DNA from: Peptococcaceae bacterium
GTDB lineage: Bacteria > Bacillota > Desulfitobacteriia > Desulfitobacteriales > Syntrophobotulaceae
Length of the DNA: 64,000 nt
Assembly: GCA_012517475.1 (NCBI GenBank)
Contig: JAAYUV010000062.1
Location: 1-64,000 of the forward strand
Direction of reading: 5' to 3'
Below the pieces are notes generated by a model that did no database searches, was not told the DNA's origin, and was given only the letters and a program-made list of their open reading frames with translations. Each line of letters begins with the position of its first letter. The stretch's first letter is position 1. The position numbers and the translations under genes were made by a program. This document shows, piece after piece, positions 10,834-18,902 of this stretch.

Positions 10834-11469
10834 TTGACTGTAAAAAATATATTTTGTGTAGGGAGAAATTACGTCCTGCACGCTAAAGAACTAAATAATC
10901 CTGTTCCTGAATCCCCATTATTATTTACCAAACCTACCCATGCGCTGGTAGTGGCCCAAGGTCAGGAAATCACTTTGCCGGGAGGCAGGGGGCAAATTCA
11001 ATTTGAAGTGGAATATGTTATTCATATAGCCAGACGGTATGAGCCGGGAATGAGCTTTGAAGAGCTTGTGGATAAGATGGCTCTCGGAATTGATTTTACA
11101 TTGCGTGATATTCAATCCCAATTTAAACAAAAGGGGTATCCCTGGTTATTATGCAAAGGATTTGTTAATTCTGCCGTGATTACACCCTGGCTGCCGTTTG
11201 CGGGTCTCAAAGAAACGAAAGAGAAAGATTTTTCTCTGGAAAAGAATGGCCGGGAAGTTCAACGCGGCAATATCAAAGATATGATATTCGACCTGCCGAC
11301 CATAACAGAATACACCGCAAGACATCTTGGGCTGGATCAGGGGGATATCATATTTACAGGGACGCCTGCCGGGTCGGGTCCTGTTTCTGACGGAGATAAG
11401 CTGGTTTTTAAATGGGATGACGGTGAAGTTGGGTGTTGTTCTATTAAACTGGAAACAAACCTTTATTAG
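10834..11469 (+). CDS. Fumarylacetoacetate hydrolase (FAH) family protein
   Basis: 211 residues, the size of short FAH-fold enzymes such as acylpyruvases and oxaloacetate tautomerases or decarboxylases. Seen: VGRNYVLHAKEL near the N-terminus, FEVEYVIH (metal-binding acidic residues), GIDFTLRD, and the C-terminal DIIFTGTPAGSGPV. It starts at TTG behind CAGGGGGA. Because citrate metabolism dominates the neighbourhood, an oxaloacetate- or acylpyruvate-type substrate is plausible, but nothing here fixes it. Confidence 0.8.
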   Translation: MTVKNIFCVGRNYVLHAKELNNPVPESPLLFTKPTHALVVAQGQEITLPGGRGQIQFEVEYVIHIARRYEPGMSFEELVDKMALGIDFTLRDIQSQFKQKGYPWLLCKGFVNSAVITPWLPFAGLKETKEKDFSLEKNGREVQRGNIKDMIFDLPTITEYTARHLGLDQGDIIFTGTPAGSGPVSDGDKLVFKWDDGEVGCCSIKLETNLY

Positions 11470-11481
11470 TTATGTAATGCT

Positions 11482-11682
11482 TTATACCGGCATTTTGATT
11501 ACAAAAACTACCGAGACACTCACACTCATCTGTTCATCCTCAAGATACTTTTGCAGTTTTCTCTGGAGTTCGGTCAAAGCATCTTCAATGGTTAAGCTTT
11601 TTGCGGAAAGATTATATTCTTCACAGACTGCTACAAACCATTCGTTCTCTGCGGTAATATTGACAGTCACTTTGAGATCCAT
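11482..11682 (-). CDS. HicB-like small protein
   Basis: 66-residue protein starting at the ATG behind AAGGAGG; the open frame extends further upstream but without a ribosome site. The pattern of alternating hydrophobic strands, ENEWFVAVCEEYNLSA and then a helix TIEDALTELQRKLQKYL, is the partial RNase-H-like fold of HicB antitoxins. There is no HicA toxin next to it and no C-terminal DNA-binding domain, so it is an orphan. It converges on the FAH gene with a 12-base gap. Confidence 0.55.
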   Translation of the reverse strand: MDLKVTVNITAENEWFVAVCEEYNLSAKSLTIEDALTELQRKLQKYLEDEQMSVSVSVVFVIKMPV

Positions 11683-11803
11683 ATAACAACCTCCTTGTTT
11701 ATGGTTTCCTGCCATAATATATGAGCATAGCATTCTCATTGATACTACAGGCATTTGACATAACAAGGAAATCAATTATAGCCTTACTGGTAAGACAAAT
11801 AAA

Positions 11804-12670
11804 TTACACTTGGTAATTATAAGCTTTCGCAAAATTGACAAAGGCTTTTACTATATTGAGTTCTAAAGATTCCTCATGGTAAACAAGCCATGTTTTGCGA
11901 AGCAGGGGTTCCCCGTTTTTACTTATTAAGTCCATTTTATTTAGATTGTTTTCTTTGGAAACAAGGTTTGAGGATAGAATGGCGTATCCCAGACCGTGCA
12001 GTATCATTTCTTTACAGGTATCGACACTGTCAACTTCAGCAACAATAAGCGGCGGTTGAGAATATTTTTCTATCCACCAGTCATCAAGCATGATTTTGGT
12101 GGCATATTCCGTCTGATAATTCAGTCTGGGAAGGTTCGGCAGGTTATCGAGATCGATCGGAAATTTTGCAGCAATACATAATTTTTCCTGACAGAGCAAA
12201 TCCTTATGGCCTAAGAAACGGTGCTCACCGCGAACAAAACCCACATGGACATCCAGATTATGTGCCAACTCGGCAATGCTGCTGCTCCAGCCGGTAGTGA
12301 CCCGGAAATCTACCTCAGGGTATCTTTCCTTGAAAATGCTCAACATCCGCGGGAGCTTGTATTTGCCGAAGAATTTTGAGGTTCCTATTCTTAATGTGCC
12401 TTTTACATTATTGTCCAGATTCAGAATGTTTTCCTTGGTCTTTCGAAGCTGTTCCAGCATTTCCTTGGCATAGTTTACAAGGTATTCTCCTTCCGGAGTA
12501 AACTGTACTCCCCTGCTTCCCCTATTCACGATTCTTATTTTGAATTCGTTTTCCATTTGCTTGATTCTGCTGGTTAAGGCAGGCTGGGAAATAAAAAGTT
12601 CGTGGGAAGCTTTTGTCATATTCTTATATTCAAAAAGGGCGATCAATATCTGCCAATCTCTCTCTTCCAT
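11804..12670 (-). CDS. LysR-family regulator, probably of the citrate lyase operon
   Basis: 288 residues from the ATG with AGGAGG upstream; a longer in-frame start has no site. An N-terminal winged helix-turn-helix (about 4-60, with NMTKASHELFISQPALTSRI) is followed by a periplasmic-binding-protein-like effector domain. It is transcribed away from citD across a 616-base region, the classic LysR layout, so it probably activates or represses citDEFC in response to citrate or a related acid. That role is inferred from position. Confidence 0.85.
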   Translation of the reverse strand: MEERDWQILIALFEYKNMTKASHELFISQPALTSRIKQMENEFKIRIVNRGSRGVQFTPEGEYLVNYAKEMLEQLRKTKENILNLDNNVKGTLRIGTSKFFGKYKLPRMLSIFKERYPEVDFRVTTGWSSSIAELAHNLDVHVGFVRGEHRFLGHKDLLCQEKLCIAAKFPIDLDNLPNLPRLNYQTEYATKIMLDDWWIEKYSQPPLIVAEVDSVDTCKEMILHGLGYAILSSNLVSKENNLNKMDLISKNGEPLLRKTWLVYHEESLELNIVKAFVNFAKAYNYQV

Positions 12671-12780
12671 GATGATCCTCCTTATTCGGAATAATAACTT
12701 CCTGTAACAAGTGCTAAATCGTGTTAAATATAGCATATTCTATAAAAGATAAAAATAAAAGACAAACATCTATAATTATT

Positions 12781-12812
12781 GAACATTTTTGCATTTAATA
12801 TATAAAATGTTC
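12781..12812. promoter_or_regulatory. Inverted repeat near LysR gene
   Basis: Nine-base perfect arms GAACATTTT (12781-12789) and AAAATGTTC (12804-12812) around a 14-base A/T centre. It may be an operator for the divergent LysR protein. A related CATTTT...AAAATG palindrome lies before tctC at 17213-17236. Confidence 0.4.
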
Positions 12813-12860
12813 ATTTATTCGTTTTTAATGGAAAAAACTGATTCTTAATTCTTTGTGGAC

Positions 12861-13194
12861 GATAGAAAGTTCATTAAGTCATAAAAGAATGTAATGGAAA
12901 GGTATTACAACTTGTTATTTTTTAAATAGATAAAAATCTAGTAAAATAAAAATGAAAGAAGATATACTTCTTTATACCTGTCTTACCTTCTTCAACCCTC
13001 CCTAAAATATATGTCTCTCCAAAAAGACTATTGGTTATGCCAATAGTCTTTTTGATTAAGACTATTTATTACCTATTTTAGCCAATCTTGCAGGTGACAG
13101 CAATGCTTTTGGGATGAGATATGATAAGTTCATATCTACTGAGACATAAAAGAATCAAATGGGAGGGCATAACTATTCATTATTTTTTTAAATA
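12861..13194. repeat. Duplicated leader block flanking a terminator
   Basis: Blocks 12861-12927 and 13120-13194 share AAGTTCAT, then GACATAAAAGAAT or GTCATAAAAGAAT, then AATGG, then TTATTTTTT(T)AAATA in the same order with small indels. Their starts are about 259 bases apart. This is a direct imperfect duplication inside the regulatory region. Confidence 0.55.
13021..13053. terminator. Bidirectional intrinsic terminator in the cit leader
   Basis: AAAAAGACTATTGG (13021-13034) is perfectly complementary to CCAATAGTCTTTTT (13040-13053) with a 5-base loop. An A-run on one side and a T-run on the other let it work in either direction. With no gene just upstream, it could act as an attenuator of a transcript started further left. 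Confidence 0.65.
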
Positions 13195-13286
13195 ACTGAA
13201 TTGTTGTAATATTAATGACAAGAATATTAAATAACTTATTTTTATCATAATTCACTGTTAACAATTTTACCGGGAGGAGCAATTCA

Positions 13287-13559
13287 ATGAGCGTTCAAAT
13301 TAAGCCATCCCAAGCTGGAACATTAGAATCCTCGGACATTCTTATCATGCTGGCTCCAGCCGAACCTGGAACCGGGATTTCGATAGAATTGGTAAGCCCG
13401 ACTATTCATCAGTTTGGAGATCAAATCAAAAAGGTTATTACCGATACGCTTCAGGCAAATGGCATTAAAGATATCCTGGTCCATGCCAATGACAAAGGGG
13501 CCTGGGATTATGCTGTTGAAGCAAGGGTGAAAACCGCAATTCTTAGGGCGATCAGTTAA
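13287..13559 (+). CDS. citD: Citrate lyase acyl carrier protein (gamma subunit)
   Basis: 90-residue carrier holding the triphosphoribosyl-dephospho-CoA prosthetic group. The attachment serine is S15 in AGTLESSD, as in Klebsiella CitD. The C-terminal half (NDKGAWDYAVEARVKTAI) matches the family. It is first in citD-citE-citF-citC, with GGGAGGAG upstream. The modifying enzymes CitX (30.2 kb) and CitG (34.3 kb) are encoded later in the window rather than within this operon. Confidence 0.95.
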   Translation: MSVQIKPSQAGTLESSDILIMLAPAEPGTGISIELVSPTIHQFGDQIKKVITDTLQANGIKDILVHANDKGAWDYAVEARVKTAILRAIS

Positions 13560-13571
13560 AGGAGGATAATC

Positions 13572-14462
13572 ATGAAAAAGGACAAACTGAGAAGAGCAAT
13601 GATGTTTGTACCGGGAAACAATCCGAATATGTTGCAGAACTCGGGTATTTACGGTGCGGACAGTTTGATATTCGACCTGGAAGATACCGTATCAATTCCG
13701 GAAAAAGATTCAGCTCCCTATCTGGTTGCGGGTGTAATCAAGCATGTGAAATTTCCCTGTGAAGTCGGTGTCCGTATAAACCATTTAAGTACGCCATGGG
13801 GGAGAACGGATTTAGAAACAGTACTTCCTTCCAAACCTGACTTTATCCGTTTGCCTAAAGCTGAATCGGCTGAAGAGATCAAAATGATTGACGAAATTAT
13901 CAGCGAAGTGGAATACAAGTGTGGTTTTGAACCGGGTTCCATCGAATTGATGGCAGCCATAGAAAGTCCAAAGGGCTTAAGAAATGCTTATGAGATTGCT
14001 ACAGCCAGTCCGCGCATGATGGGCATTGCTATAGGCGGGGAAGACTTTTCCACCTCTCTGAAAACCGGGAAATCCTTAAGCGGCAGGGAATTATTTGTTG
14101 CCAGGAGCATGGTGGTATTCGCAGCGCGGGAAGCCGATGTTTTTGCTCTTGATTCGGTTTTTTCCGATATCAGGGATGAGGAAACTTTCACTCAGGAAGT
14201 GATCCAGGCTAAAGAAATGGGGTTTGACGGCAAATCCTGTGTCAATCCAAAACAAGTTGAAATAATTTATAAAATATTTACCCCTTCACAGAAGGAAATT
14301 GATCATGCCCACCGGGTGCTTGAAGCATATAATGAAGCTTTGGAGAAAAAACATGGCGTAATCTCCATGAATGGGAAGATGATTGATGCTCCGATGATTA
14401 TCCGTGCTGAACGGGTATTAGCCAATGCCACAGCCGCAGGGGTTTATAAGAGGGAGGAATAG
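13572..14462 (+). CDS. citE: Citrate lyase beta subunit (citryl-ACP lyase)
   Basis: 296-residue HpcH/HpaI-type TIM barrel that cleaves citryl-ACP to acetyl-ACP and oxaloacetate. Seen: RRAMMFVPGNNPNML at the N-terminus, IFDLEDTVS, IRLPKAES and AAIESPKG, which together supply the metal and substrate ligands of the family. It lies 12 bases after citD and 3 bases before citF, with AAGGAGG, clearly in one operon. It acts in the cytoplasm in the CitD-CitE-CitF complex. Confidence 0.96.
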   Translation: MKKDKLRRAMMFVPGNNPNMLQNSGIYGADSLIFDLEDTVSIPEKDSAPYLVAGVIKHVKFPCEVGVRINHLSTPWGRTDLETVLPSKPDFIRLPKAESAEEIKMIDEIISEVEYKCGFEPGSIELMAAIESPKGLRNAYEIATASPRMMGIAIGGEDFSTSLKTGKSLSGRELFVARSMVVFAAREADVFALDSVFSDIRDEETFTQEVIQAKEMGFDGKSCVNPKQVEIIYKIFTPSQKEIDHAHRVLEAYNEALEKKHGVISMNGKMIDAPMIIRAERVLANATAAGVYKREE

Positions 14463-14465
14463 ATC

Positions 14466-16004
14466 ATGAAAAATGCAGCAGGCAGAGAAATTCCGGGGAG
14501 CATACCAGGTTATAAAGAGTTTACACCGTATGCCGGACCTTTTGTAACCCATCCAACGGTTCGTAAGGCTGGACCGGTGCTTAAGGCCGTATACCCAGGT
14601 GCAGATAAAGTAGTAAAGACTCTGGACGAGGCGATTGAAGCTTCAGGCTTAAAAGATGGGATGACCATATCCTTTCATCATGCTTTCCGCAACGGCGACT
14701 ATGTGATTAATCAGGTTGTTGCGGCGATTGCCCGCAAGGGAATTAAAGGATTAACCATCGCGCCCAGTTCATTTTTAGATACCAATGATGAATTGATCCC
14801 TTATTTTGAACAAGGGGTACTTGTTGCTGCCCAAACCAGCGGCTTAAGAAATAAATTAGGGCAATTTCTTACAACAAATAAACTGACCAAGCCGGTAGTT
14901 ATCCGCAGTCATGGCGGTCGAGTACGCGCCATCGAAAGCGGCGAACTAAAAATTGACGTGGCTTTTCTTGCTGCGCCCACCTGTGATATTTACGGAAACA
15001 TTAATGGAGTTGACGGCCCTGCGGCGTGCGGATCGATGGGATATGCTATGGTGGATGCCAGATTGGCAGATACCGTGGTTGCCATAACCGATAATCTAGT
15101 CGAAGGCCCTATTTGTCCGGTCAGCATTCCACAGCATCAAGTTGATTATGTTCTGAAGGTTGATTGTGTAGGCGATCCTAAGGGGATTTCAACCGGCGCG
15201 CTCAGAATTACCTCAAATCCTCGTGACCTGGTCATTGCAAAATATGCAGCCAAGGTTATCGAACATGCCGGTTACTTTAAAGAAGGCTTTGGGATGCAAT
15301 TGGGAGCGGGAGCGGCCTCGGTGGCTGCGGGCAAGTACCTGAGAGATACCATGCTAAGAGAAAAAATTGCTGCAAGTTTTGCTATAGGCGGAATTGTAGG
15401 ACCTTTCTGCGACCTGCTTGATGAAGGTTTGATCGGCACTCTGTTTGACGTTCAGAGTTTTGACTCCAGGACAATTGAGTCCATCAAGAATAACCCCAGA
15501 CATCAGGAATATGATTGTACATTCTATGCAAACCCTTGGAATAAAGGACCCATGGTTAACAGACTGGACTATGTGGTGCTGGGTGCTACAGAAGTTGATG
15601 TGAACTTTAATGTAAATGTCATGACGGACTCCAACGGAATTATGATGGGCGCTCTCGGGGGACATCCCGATGCTTCCGCCGGAGCAAAATGTACCATTAT
15701 CTGTGCTCCGCTCATGAGAGGGCGCTTGCCGATGGTTACCGATGCTGTTCAGACCATCTCCACCCCGGGTGAAACAATCGATGTGATAGTAACTGACCGC
15801 GGCGTAGCGGTAAATCCTCTGCGTCAAGATTTGATGGAAAATCTGAAAGGCTCTGGGCTTCCTTTGTTCTCCATTGAAGAACTGAAAAAAATGGCTTATG
15901 AACTGGGAGGAACTCCTAAACCAGTACCTGTAAGTGATGAAATTATGGGAGTTGTGGAATACCGCGACGGTAGCGTTCTGGATTTAATCAGACGTCCGAT
16001 GTAA
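14466..16004 (+). CDS. citF: Citrate lyase alpha subunit (citrate:acetyl-ACP transferase)
   Basis: 512 residues, the normal length for CitF. It exchanges the acetyl group of acetyl-ACP for citrate to form citryl-ACP. It belongs to the CoA-transferase family; the sequence shows the CitF patterns SFHHAFRNGDYV, SHGGRVRAIESGE and GGHPDASAGAKCT. It follows citE by 3 bases with GGGAGGA, which supports balanced expression of the subunits. Confidence 0.96.
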   Translation: MKNAAGREIPGSIPGYKEFTPYAGPFVTHPTVRKAGPVLKAVYPGADKVVKTLDEAIEASGLKDGMTISFHHAFRNGDYVINQVVAAIARKGIKGLTIAPSSFLDTNDELIPYFEQGVLVAAQTSGLRNKLGQFLTTNKLTKPVVIRSHGGRVRAIESGELKIDVAFLAAPTCDIYGNINGVDGPAACGSMGYAMVDARLADTVVAITDNLVEGPICPVSIPQHQVDYVLKVDCVGDPKGISTGALRITSNPRDLVIAKYAAKVIEHAGYFKEGFGMQLGAGAASVAAGKYLRDTMLREKIAASFAIGGIVGPFCDLLDEGLIGTLFDVQSFDSRTIESIKNNPRHQEYDCTFYANPWNKGPMVNRLDYVVLGATEVDVNFNVNVMTDSNGIMMGALGGHPDASAGAKCTIICAPLMRGRLPMVTDAVQTISTPGETIDVIVTDRGVAVNPLRQDLMENLKGSGLPLFSIEELKKMAYELGGTPKPVPVSDEIMGVVEYRDGSVLDLIRRPM

Positions 16005-16041
16005 AGGGTATATCAAAAAACCTTCCGAAGGAGGAAACGAA

Positions 16042-17079
16042 ATGTACGGTCAGGTCGATATTGAGGTCATGGATAATGATATAAAACGGAATGAAGTCAA
16101 GGTTTTCCTTGCCCGATTCGATCTGACCTTTGAAGATGATCTCGAATATACCATTGCTCTCCGATTGGATGGGAAGCTGGTTGGGACAGGTTCCTTTAAG
16201 GATGAGGTGCTGCGCAATATTGCTATCGATGAAAAATATCAGGGCCTGGGTCTTAATGCCATCGTAGTATCCGAACTGATAAAGGAACAAACCAAACGGG
16301 GCAGGCTGCATTATTTTGTTTTTACCAAACCGGGTAAAGCCCATTTGTTTACGGGACTTGGTTTTAAAGAAATAGCCCGGGTAGAACCATATGTGGCCTT
16401 ACTGGAAACGGGATTGGGCTCGATAGATACTTTTTGCGATACGATTAACGATGAAGCCGCTCACTTGAAACCGGATCGCGCAGCCTTGGTGGTAAACTGC
16501 AATCCTTTTACCAAAGGGCATCGTGCTCTGATTCAAAGAGCGGCGGGTGAGAATGAGGCGGTTCTGGTATTTGTGGTAAATGAAGACCGCTCACTCTTCC
16601 CTTTTGCCGACCGGTTTAAACTGGTTAAAGAAGGGGTTGCGGATTTACCCAATGTGGTTGTTGTCCCTTCCGGAAAATATATCATATCGAACGCAACTTT
16701 TCCTTCCTATTTTATACGGGATGAAGATAAGGTCATTGCGCAAACAAGGTTGGACATTACGGTATTCGCCCAGCAAATCGCTCCAAGACTCGGGATCAAA
16801 AGACGTTACGTCGGTGAAGAACCGTATTGTCCGGTAACGAGTGCTTATAATACTGCGATGTTTGATATTTTGCCCAAACATGGCATCGAAATAAATATCA
16901 TGAAGAGAATTGAAGTCCAGGGTGAGATTGTCAGTGCCTCCAAGGTAAGAGATTTCATTAGAAATGGAGATTGGGAAGGAATACAAAGACTTGTTCCCGA
17001 GGTCACCTACAGGTATCTGAAACTTCCATCTACCCAACCAATTATTAATAAAATTAAACTGTCCGATACAAGGCATTAA
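16042..17079 (+). CDS. citC: [Citrate (pro-3S)-lyase] ligase
   Basis: Activates citrate lyase by acetylating the thiol of the CitD prosthetic group with acetate and ATP. 345 residues: an N-terminal GNAT-like region (about 1-120, with DEKYQGLGLNAIV) and a C-terminal nucleotidyltransferase-type domain with NCNPFTKGH (152-160) and EGE-like and ASKVRDF motifs. AAGGAGG precedes the ATG. It usually sits first in enterobacterial cit operons; here it is last. Confidence 0.95.
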   Translation: MYGQVDIEVMDNDIKRNEVKVFLARFDLTFEDDLEYTIALRLDGKLVGTGSFKDEVLRNIAIDEKYQGLGLNAIVVSELIKEQTKRGRLHYFVFTKPGKAHLFTGLGFKEIARVEPYVALLETGLGSIDTFCDTINDEAAHLKPDRAALVVNCNPFTKGHRALIQRAAGENEAVLVFVVNEDRSLFPFADRFKLVKEGVADLPNVVVVPSGKYIISNATFPSYFIRDEDKVIAQTRLDITVFAQQIAPRLGIKRRYVGEEPYCPVTSAYNTAMFDILPKHGIEINIMKRIEVQGEIVSASKVRDFIRNGDWEGIQRLVPEVTYRYLKLPSTQPIINKIKLSDTRH

Positions 17080-17167
17080 CGTAATGCACTAACGTAATTC
17101 TGAATATTTAACTAAGGACATACTCTTTTGCATATAACTTTTGTAGAATTTCCAATCAGGTATCGAG

Positions 17168-17236
17168 CTTGACAAATAATTCCAAAAAGATTTGTCAAGT
17201 TAATGCAAAATACATTTTCAAAATATTCTGAAAATG
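17168..17236. promoter_or_regulatory. Two palindromes upstream of the tct operon
   Basis: CTTGACAAAT (17168-17177) is complementary to ATTTGTCAAG (17190-17199), and CATTTTCA (17213-17220) to TGAAAATG (17229-17236). The first could end the citC transcript weakly; the second resembles the inverted repeat near the LysR gene and may be an operator for tctCBA. Confidence 0.4.
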
Positions 17237-17322
17237 TTAGTATAACCTTGAAGGGAGGGTAAATTTTAGGGTTTTAGGGTTCCTTATTTTAAATGATTAA
17301 TTTAAAGGGAGTGTGGAATTTG

Positions 17323-18354
17323 ATGATTTCTAAAAAAACAAAAGTTTTAGCAGTTCTTGTTGCCATCGTCATGGTAGTTACCTTAGCGGGATGTTCAAAA
17401 TCTGCGGCACCTGCTCAGCAAAAAGCCTGGGCACCTGACAAACCGATCACCTTTACCGCGGTAGCGGGCGCAGGCGGCGGTCTTGACCTCCTTGCCAGAA
17501 CCACAGCTAAACTCTTAGATCAGTCCAAACTTGTTACCCAGCCTATCATGGTTGAAAACAAACCAGGCGGCGGACAGGTTACCGGTACTGTTGCCTTCGC
17601 AACCAAAGAAGCTAAAAATGACTACGCAGTAATGATCGCTTCTACCCCGTTTATCATTAACCATATCAAAAAAGACGGAAACAGCCCGATCGGTCCGGAA
17701 GATATTTATCCGGTGGCCATGGTTCAGGGAGACTATGGCGTAATTGCTGTAAAAGCAGATTCCAAGTATAAAACCTTAAAAGATCTCTTTGATGCCGTGA
17801 AGGCCGATCCTACAAAAGTCCAATTTGTCGGTGGCGGAGCTCCCGGAACCTGGGATCATCTCAATATCATTCAGATTGCTTCCAAAGCCGGAGTTGATCT
17901 CAAATCCATGAAATACAATCCGTATGACGGCGGCGGCGAAGCTTTAACAGCTCTGCTCGGCGGACATGGTGATGCTATGACTTCCGACGTATCCTCTGTT
18001 AAGCAATACGTGCAGGCAGGAAAGGTAAGAGTCCTGGGTGTTTCCGCTCCTGCCAAAATGGCTGATGACGAAATTATGAAAGATATTCCTACCTACAAAG
18101 AGGCTGGCTATGATGTTACCACCGTTAACTGGCGCGGATTCTTTATTGGTAAAGACGCTTCCGAAGGTGCTAAGAAATTCTGGGGAGATACCATTGACAA
18201 ACTGGTGAAAACTCCGGAATGGAAAGCTGAATTGAAGAAAGCCGGTCTTGTTGACATTTATAAAGACTCTAAAACTTTCTTCGACTTTATCAAAGCCGAA
18301 GAGAAAGTATATACCGACCTCTATACTAAACTGGGAATGCCGATTCAACAGTAG
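17323..18354 (+). CDS. tctC: Tripartite tricarboxylate transporter substrate-binding lipoprotein
   Basis: 343-residue extracytoplasmic receptor of the TTT family. It has a lipoprotein signal: positively charged start, hydrophobic stretch, then LAGC with the lipid cysteine at C24. The mature part shows Bug-family patterns such as PDKPITFTAVAGAGGG and VENKPGGG. The start at 17323 is preferred over an in-frame ATG at 17293 because AAAGGGAG lies between them. It binds a di- or tricarboxylate, probably citrate or a relative given the neighbouring lyase. Confidence 0.9.
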   Translation: MISKKTKVLAVLVAIVMVVTLAGCSKSAAPAQQKAWAPDKPITFTAVAGAGGGLDLLARTTAKLLDQSKLVTQPIMVENKPGGGQVTGTVAFATKEAKNDYAVMIASTPFIINHIKKDGNSPIGPEDIYPVAMVQGDYGVIAVKADSKYKTLKDLFDAVKADPTKVQFVGGGAPGTWDHLNIIQIASKAGVDLKSMKYNPYDGGGEALTALLGGHGDAMTSDVSSVKQYVQAGKVRVLGVSAPAKMADDEIMKDIPTYKEAGYDVTTVNWRGFFIGKDASEGAKKFWGDTIDKLVKTPEWKAELKKAGLVDIYKDSKTFFDFIKAEEKVYTDLYTKLGMPIQQ

Positions 18355-18376
18355 TCGATACAATTTAAGTGAATGC

Positions 18377-18400
18377 GGAGAAGAGCTCAGGCTCTTCTCC
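18377..18400 (+). promoter_or_regulatory. Stem-loop between tctC and tctB
   Basis: GGAGAAGAGC (18377-18386) and GCTCTTCTCC (18391-18400) form a perfect 10-base stem with a TCAG loop and no following T-run. Such hairpins after binding-protein genes stabilise the upstream message, or thin out transcription into the membrane-subunit genes, giving more receptor than permease. Confidence 0.6.
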
Positions 18401-18431
18401 CCAAATTTATAGAAAGGAAGTGGTAAAAACT

Positions 18432-18887
18432 GTGAACAAAACATTTGACCGTTATGCCAGCATTGTATTTCTTGTCCTCGGTATCAGCCTGTTCTTCTAT
18501 TCCCAGACAATGAAAGCATCTGTCGGGAGTGTTGTCGGCCCCGAAATCCTGCCGCTGTTTTTTTCCGTTGCACTTATAATCCTCAGTATTATCAATCTGG
18601 TTGCCTCTATCCGATCCAAGGCTGAAAATAAAAAGGGAGAGAAATTGGAATATAAAAAATTCTTTATTATTCTGATCTCCACAATTATATATTCCTTGCT
18701 GATTGAACCTCTTGGTTATGTAATCACGACCTTTGCTTTCCTGATGGTTACCTTTCAAACCATGGAACGCGGGAAATATATACAATCAGCAATTATCGCA
18801 GCAGCAATGTCATTCGGTGTGTATTACCTGTACGTGGAAGTAGCCAAGGGATCACTGCCTGGTCTCCCGAGCTTTCTGGGTTTTTAA
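18432..18887 (+). CDS. tctB: Tripartite tricarboxylate transporter small membrane subunit
   Basis: 151 residues from the GTG behind GAAAGGAAGTGG; an earlier in-frame ATG at 18369 would place the start inside the tctC-tctB hairpin and lacks a ribosome site. Four hydrophobic helices (about 8-25, 40-60, 75-95, 98-140) match TctB. It partners TctA in the membrane; its exact role is unknown in the family. Confidence 0.88.
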   Translation: MNKTFDRYASIVFLVLGISLFFYSQTMKASVGSVVGPEILPLFFSVALIILSIINLVASIRSKAENKKGEKLEYKKFFIILISTIIYSLLIEPLGYVITTFAFLMVTFQTMERGKYIQSAIIAAAMSFGVYYLYVEVAKGSLPGLPSFLGF

Positions 18888-18902
18888 AGGAGGGAAAAAG
18901 AA

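Larger units (their letters stand above)
12671..13286. promoter_or_regulatory. Divergent citrate control region
   Basis: 616 bases without a gene. It holds an inverted repeat GAACATTTT...AAAATGTTC (12781-12812), a pair of related blocks (12861-12927 and 13120-13194) and, between them, a perfect 14-base hairpin at 13021-13053. A LysR operator and promoters for both directions are expected here. The large size and duplicated blocks hint at a lost gene or a two-promoter arrangement. Confidence 0.5.
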
